Notes under the pieces: generated by a model
Seen by the model: the letters and a program-made list of their open reading frames with translations, nothing else
Told to the model about the DNA's origin: nothing
Database searches by the model: none
Shown: positions 59,134 to 64,000 of the stretch, in pieces
Layout: each line of letters starts with the position of its first letter
Numbering within the stretch: position 1 is the stretch's first letter
Assembly: GCA_964036295.1 (NCBI GenBank)
Contig: OZ038466.1
Span: 682,001-746,000 of the forward strand
Length of the DNA: 64,000 nt
Source: Plumapathes pennacea
Lineage: Eukaryota > Cnidaria > Anthozoa > Antipatharia > Myriopathidae
Direction of reading: 5' to 3'
Made by a program: the position numbers and the translations under genes

Positions 59134-60503
59134 TTGACAAAAAAGGTTTTCTAAAGAGAAATTGAAAGTTTGAGGCATAAATAATTGATAAGTGAAATCC
59201 AAAGTTCAATCTGTCTTTTGCAGTTATTCGAGAAAACTCTTTTTCACATTCTAATATTCCTGAGAATCGACTGAGTAAATCAGAATATTGTATAGAAATA
59301 TAAAAGTAGCGCAAATAACTTCGTTAGGACAAATAATCGAGTCTTCGTAAAAAAAAAAAGAAAAAGAAAAAAGGAAAGAAAAACATCGCCAGAAATTCCG
59401 GACATTTTGCGTCCACGATTGTTTCCGGTCTTTCCCAGCGGCGTGCGGTATGAGCATGCGCCATTCACACATTCAACATTGTTACGTACTTTGCCTCAGT
59501 GGGGTGGGGGAGGGATGGGTTTCTCCGGTTCAAAAAGAGACTGCTACGTTTAGGAGACGTGCCGCTGAACGACCTAGTTGAAATTAGCTTTCGTTTGGTG
59601 CAATTTTCATGCGATTTGGAGCTTCCCAGCCCAAAATATCAACATCCGAAGTCAGCGTATTTCACGGGAGGTATTCGCCATGGCTGGCTGTGAACTGCAA
59701 ATTCAAACACAAAAAGTACACATCGAATTTGCTCCAGGGGACTGACTGAGGCTTCACAGGAGATGTTCAATCCTTCGACAATCAGGTACGGGGTAGACAT
59801 TTTGCGTTTTACCCAAGGTTCTTGTATTAAATGCAGCTTAAAACGTGACAGTAGCCGGTTTTGAGCGTATTCTGCTATCAATCCCTTCTTACGTCGGCCG
59901 AAATTTTAAATTCAAAAAAGTACACATCGAATTTTACCGGAGATAAATATTTTTTGTACTGTTGTGTTTAGGAAGCTTCCCTCTTCCGAATGCTGCCCAG
60001 ACATTTTTACGAACGTGCTTCAGTTAAGCGAAAAGCGCAATTTATTATCAGATCCCATACATTTCTTTGTTATTTCTTGAGCGGCTGTCAGCGTGAAACC
60101 TGATGCCTCTTCCGAGATGGCGCAACCGGATGTCTGAAATTTCTGGCGATGATAAACGCTTCGGACAATAACACTTCGGATATTTTCATTAAACCGTAAT
60201 TATAATCCCATGTTTTGCCCAAGATTTTCATGGTGTTCGCAATGAAAACTGAACTATGCACTGGTATATATATCGATAGCCACAACAAAATACCAATAAT
60301 ACCAGGAGTTGTGCACATTGATGATTAAATCTCGAATATTAGCAGTCTGGTTCGTCATATTTCGTACAGGTGTATGAAAGTTACATTAGCTATGAATAGA
60401 TTCTAACGTGAAGTATCGCACAAAATCGTACAGACACAAACAAAGTCACATAAAAAAATGACTATTATTGCCTGTCATTGCACAAGAACAGTGGCTTAGC
60501 GTC

Positions 60504-61385
60504 CTAGAATGGACGAACATCTTGTGAGCGAAACAAACGCTTTACTTCAGTTTTGATATCACGTTTGAAGAGCGAGTAAGCCACTGGATTTAACGCAGAG
60601 TTTGCTACATACAACAGTAAACCCACGTGGTAGAGATACGCTGAGGGCTGGTAGACTTTAAGCAAGATACTGCAAATAGTTATAGGTACATTACCCAGTC
60701 GACACACAACGAACAGAGCAACGACAACAGCGATAACAACAGCGGAGGAAAGTTCTCTTGACCGCCTTTTCGTTCGCCTTCGATGGGTGGGCGCGTCATT
60801 CGGATGGTTAAAACTCACTTGATCAAACAGCACAGCTGTCTGCCGAACTTGTTTTCGCGCAACGCACATAATCTTGCTCGTAGTGACAAGAAGTAACAAG
60901 CAAGGAATTAGATCAAGTGCTAAGAGATGGAACACTATATACACTCGGTCGAGAACAGCTAAAGCCATTTCGTCGTTGATATACAACCATGCCAAAGGAA
61001 GGAAGAATATGACAATGGGAATTATCCAGGCCAGAGATATTAGAATGATAACTCTTTTCTTTGTCAGTAAAGTTCCGTATTTTAAGGGGAAGACGATGGC
61101 TATCCAGCGCTCTACTGTCATGACGCTCAGACTGATGGTGGATGACATAAGCAGCAACGAGTACACGAAGCACAGCGCGGGTTTAGAGTTACAAGTGTAG
61201 GTTGGAATGGTAAACCAAATTGACAAGGTTCCCATGCCAATATCCGCGGCAGCAAGTGACGCTAAAAAGCAGTTGGCTATCGTGTGAAGTCGATGCCGCG
61301 TTGCTATCACGCAGATCACAAGCCCGTTTCCCACGAGAGCGATAGTGATAAAAATCCATTTCAGAACAGCTACCACAATCAACAT
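60504..61385 (-). CDS. Intronless class A (rhodopsin-type) GPCR
   Basis: 293 aa, seven hydrophobic helices, very short extracellular N-terminus. Class A landmarks are GN in TM1 (residues 19-20), LAAAD in TM2 (D48), C72 at the top of TM3, ERW (92-94) in place of DRY, W120 in TM4 and NPVAY (266-270) in TM7. TM6 reads VALFVVCRLGNVP, so the usual CWxP toggle is not intact. The third intracellular loop is basic (HRRRTKRRSRE). Intronless receptors like this form large expanded families in cnidarians, loosely of the melanocortin/adenosine/amine group. The ligand cannot be inferred. The ATG at 61383-61385 is the first in frame and leaves almost no N-terminal tail. Confidence 0.93.
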   Translation of the reverse strand: MLIVVAVLKWIFITIALVGNGLVICVIATRHRLHTIANCFLASLAAADIGMGTLSIWFTIPTYTCNSKPALCFVYSLLLMSSTISLSVMTVERWIAIVFPLKYGTLLTKKRVIILISLAWIIPIVIFFLPLAWLYINDEMALAVLDRVYIVFHLLALDLIPCLLLLVTTSKIMCVARKQVRQTAVLFDQVSFNHPNDAPTHRRRTKRRSRELSSAVVIAVVVALFVVCRLGNVPITICSILLKVYQPSAYLYHVGLLLYVANSALNPVAYSLFKRDIKTEVKRLFRSQDVRPF

Positions 61386-62344
61386 TATCCCTGGTTAGCA
61401 AAGTTTCCTGCGTAAACTGCGTAGGCAATCCACACTATATGTCATCGGTCAGGACGTTTGTGTATACATATAAGTCAAGGTACAGAGAGCTTATATATGA
61501 GGGGTGAACCGTTTCCGGTTGCAGGGATGCACGGGGCATGCCACTTTACCAAGAAATGGCGCTTATAATTAATGGCATCTTTTTCCTGTTTTATTTGCCT
61601 GTAACAATAGAACATTCAAGTACATGATTAAAAGTTTTTTTAAACACCACGAACGAGTAAGAGAGAGAACGAGAGACATTAACAAATTTTCACTGCACTT
61701 CTCATCAACATGCAGTATTATTATGATAACTGCAAAACATCACCATTATCATATTCATTTTGTTTATCTTTATTCCTGTTCTATAAACTCTATTTGATAA
61801 GGCTTAATTTTTTTCAATAAGTCGTGGGGTGCATTCTGGGATTTTCAGTTGGAGACAAATTATAAATACCTGACTTTTCTGCATCTGCTGATAAACAAGG
61901 GCCTGATTACATGAGCCGGGCTAGCCCTGTTTATCGAGATCCCGATATGGTTGTGAAACACACCAAAAAGAATACAACTGTGTGGACTATCAAAATATCT
62001 GCGTTACGCAGTTTAGCAGATATTTGTTTTCTGCACGTTCTGCCTTGGAATTCTTGCGCATTCCAGCATTACGCCATGCGTTCAGTTGTGCAATTCATTT
62101 GCATACACTATATATAGTGCTTCTCGATTAGTTTTCTTCCTTCGGTTCTGTTAACGTCAGTCCACTACACCACGTTCGTTTACTTTATTTTGTCCTAATT
62201 TCCACCGTTGTATTTCATTTATTTTAGTGCGGGGAATTCGGGTGCCCTAAATTCAGAATGTTAGCCCTGCGGCTTGATTTTAGGTTAGCTTTTTTCCTCT
62301 TTTGTTCCAATGAATTTTTCTTGCCATTTGAATTTTTTACGTTT
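61386..62344. other. Upstream flank of the GPCR and left flank of the recombinase region
   Basis: AT-rich flanking sequence. TATATA-like strings occur near 61489 (minus-strand promoter side) and 62105. A short palindromic GGGCTAGCCC lies near 61918. No gene supported. Confidence 0.5.
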
Positions 62345-62895
62345 ATTGTTTGGCCACTTGGGTGTATCGCGCGGCCTCGTGTTTATTGTTTCGCCTTTTG
62401 TGCGCACGGTATGATCTCAGTCAATTGTTTCGGGCGTGTTTTGCCACTTAGGCGTGTTTCGCCACTCAGGCGTATTTCGCCACTTAGCTCCCGGTCGCAC
62501 TCGTACTTTAAGGACATTAATATCGACATTTGCATCATTTTAAGTCCAAACAGCGCTTGTCACCTGAAGTATATTTCAGTAAGTTGCTACGGAATATTGA
62601 AGAAGCCGTCGTATTGCTCTCGATGCTGAGCTATTATCGACCAAACTTCCCAGTGCGACCGTGCCCTTAGGCGTGTTTCGCCACTTAGGCGTGTTTCGCC
62701 ATTTAGGCGTGTTTCGCCACTTAGGCGTGTTTGGCGAACCCACGTTTATTGTTTCGCCCCTTGGGCTCGTTTTGTGGCCCCACGTAATTGTTTTTTGCCA
62801 CTTAGGCGTATATTGTGGCATCCTGCTTTTTGTCTTGCCATTCAGGCTTACGGATGGGCCAAATTGTTTTTTCCTTCGCCGTTTAGGCGTACGGT
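62345..62895 (+). repeat. Array of GCCACTTAGGCGT-type short direct repeats
   Basis: About a dozen copies or near-copies of CGCCACTTAGGCGTGTTT. Some are directly abutting (62441-62480, 62661-62728) and others spaced by tens of bases (62354, 62754, 62797, 62836, 62877). It lies immediately upstream of the recombinase reading frame. Confidence 0.8.
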
Positions 62896-63024
62896 ATGCC
62901 CATTTTCAAGTTGCGTTTTTTATCACGCCACCATCTACGCACTCATTATGTTCGCAATTGTTTTCCTGCTCGTGCACATTCCCAGTTCCTTGTCTATCAA
63001 TTTTGTTTATGTTTTTCACCAGAC

Positions 63025-64000
63025 GTGTTGCAGACCGGGATATGGCGTGAGGCGACGTCTTTGGCCTACCCATCATTGTTGAGCGAGGTTCCTGCCCTTT
63101 TAGACTTGCAGTTGCAATCCAAGGCCACGTCTACCTTACAGAAGTACAGACTCGGCTGGGCAAGATGGCGTGATTGGACTACGTCCAAGATTGGCCTTCC
63201 AGTGATTCCAGCAAAGCCCCTTCATATTGCTCATTTTATTACTGAGCTTCGTAAAACCTCGGTTCTCAATAATACGGGGTACTCCCCGATACAATCCGTG
63301 GTTTATGGTATTAAATGGGGTCATAATGTAGCGGGAATCGAGGATTGCCCCACTAACCATCCCTTTGTCAAGTCATCCTTAGAGGGGGCAAAAAGGTCCC
63401 TTGCTCGTCCAGTTAGGCCCAAAGAACCTTTATCGGTAGACACAGTGCAAAAAATTGCAGAGCACTATGCCTCGAGCAATTCCCTTGCTACTATTCGTTT
63501 TTTGTTTATCCTTTTAGTTGGCTTTGCCGGTTTCTTTCGTTTGAATGAAATCCAAAATTTGCAGCTTAAAGATATTATGATTCTTGATGATCATATGTCT
63601 GTTCACGTTCCCAGGCGTAAAAACGATCAGTACAGGGAGGGACACACTTCCCTATTAGCCAGGTCTCGTAAAGCCACCTGCCCAGTAGCCATTACCGAGA
63701 AACTAAATTAAGGTTTTACCTCAGTCCGATTCCTTCAGTTCCCTTCCACTGATTAGGCGAATCGTTAAATTTAAATATAAGGAATCATTTCACAAGTCCA
63801 AAGATGTTTCTTATTCTACTCTACGTGATGAATTTAAGAAGTTTATTAGTCGTTTTGTGGAAGACATTTCTGTTTACGGCACCCACAGTATCAGATCAGG
63901 CGCGGCGTCTAGTCCTGCTTGCAAGAACATTAGTGCTGATCTGCTAGATATGCACGTGGGATGGAGGTGCACCTCATCGAAGTTTCGATATATCAAGCCC
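63025..64000 (+). mobile_element. Tyrosine recombinase of a DIRS/Ngaro/Crypton-type element (frameshifted, partial)
   Basis: Recognisable protein starts near 63025, after TTTTTCACCAG, which could be a 3' splice site; the open frame itself extends from 62896 to a TAA at 63709-63711. An N-terminal SAM-like core-binding region (STLQKYRLGWARWRDWT) is followed by GFAGFFRLNEIQNLQLKDI with the first catalytic Arg (63538-63540). After the TAA the family sequence continues in another frame from 63713. There HSIR supplies the HxxR pair (His 63884-63886, Arg 63893-63895) and the probable Tyr nucleophile is at 63989-63991, within 10 bp of the window end. A single frameshift near 63700-63712 therefore splits an otherwise complete catalytic set. 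Such YR proteins integrate circular DNA intermediates. No RT/RNase H was seen upstream, so the element class is undecided. Confidence 0.82.

Larger units (their letters stand above)
57906..60503. other. Region upstream of the S28 exons
   Basis: It contains a (TA)n tract (58811-58844), a hairpin MITE (58998-59133) and a direct repeat of AAAAGTACACATCGAATTT (near 59710 and 59919). No S28 5' exon or other gene could be recognised. Confidence 0.55.

Noticed and set aside
59639-59881. Minus-strand 80-codon frame
   Set aside because: Lies in a region with a duplicated AAAAGTACACATCGAATTT segment; no recognisable motif or splice context.
62258-62629. 123-codon frame before the recombinase
   Set aside because: Low-complexity and repeat-derived; no conserved domain.
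1-64000. CRISPR arrays, bacterial operons, rRNA genes or viral replication genes
   Set aside because: None seen; the tandem repeats have eukaryotic satellite character and the genes are spliced.

Overview
This is a eukaryotic, animal nuclear sequence: intron-rich genes with GT-AG introns, AT-rich intergenic DNA, many microsatellites and hairpin MITEs. The gene complement points to a cnidarian, most likely an anthozoan such as a stony coral or anemone. The evidence is vertebrate-like exon structure in conserved genes, a PAN/WSC-like plus Ig plus EGF adhesion GPCR, an intronless class A GPCR, a type II collagen-like receptor and a DIRS/Crypton-type tyrosine recombinase. The species cannot be named from sequence alone.

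Layout. (1) 135-3639 (-): first five coding exons of an ATP11-class P4-ATPase lipid flippase, running off the left edge. (2) 3836-8936 (+): complete NELF-A (NELFA) in 10 exons, 579 aa, sharing a 196-bp head-to-head promoter with the flippase. (3) 11743-23576 (+): complete adhesion GPCR in 24 exons, 1007 aa, with several intronic tandem repeats, two of which duplicate splice acceptors. (4) 26906-41111: a dispersed cluster of four paralogous small secreted proteins. Each has a signal peptide, an Arg/Gly/Ser-rich segment, a Tyr-rich hydrophobic patch, an N-glycosylated two-cysteine ectodomain and a GPI-type tail. Copy 3 carries a single in-frame TGA. An intronless type II membrane protein with a collagen-like segment (30214-31263) lies between copies 1 and 2. 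(5) 39180-46033 (-): a ribonuclease-inhibitor-type LRR protein with Lys-rich segments, 10 exons. (6) 46636-56315 (+): complete Rubicon (RUBCN), 18 exons, 1030 aa, whose ATG lies 23 bp downstream of a composite CRE/CLEAR-like site. (7) 56757-57905 (-): last three exons of a peptidase family S28 serine carboxypeptidase. (8) 60504-61385 (-): intronless rhodopsin-class GPCR. (9) 62345-64000 (+): short direct repeats followed by a frameshifted tyrosine recombinase running off the right edge.

The most unusual locus is the four-copy RG-rich GPI-protein family. I cannot match it firmly to a named family. Its architecture resembles prion/Shadoo proteins and nematode CX-module proteins, and its paralogs differ most in one short patch. 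Exon coordinates were assigned by hand from reading frame, splice consensus and remembered family conservation; every multi-exon CDS closes in frame. No database search was run.
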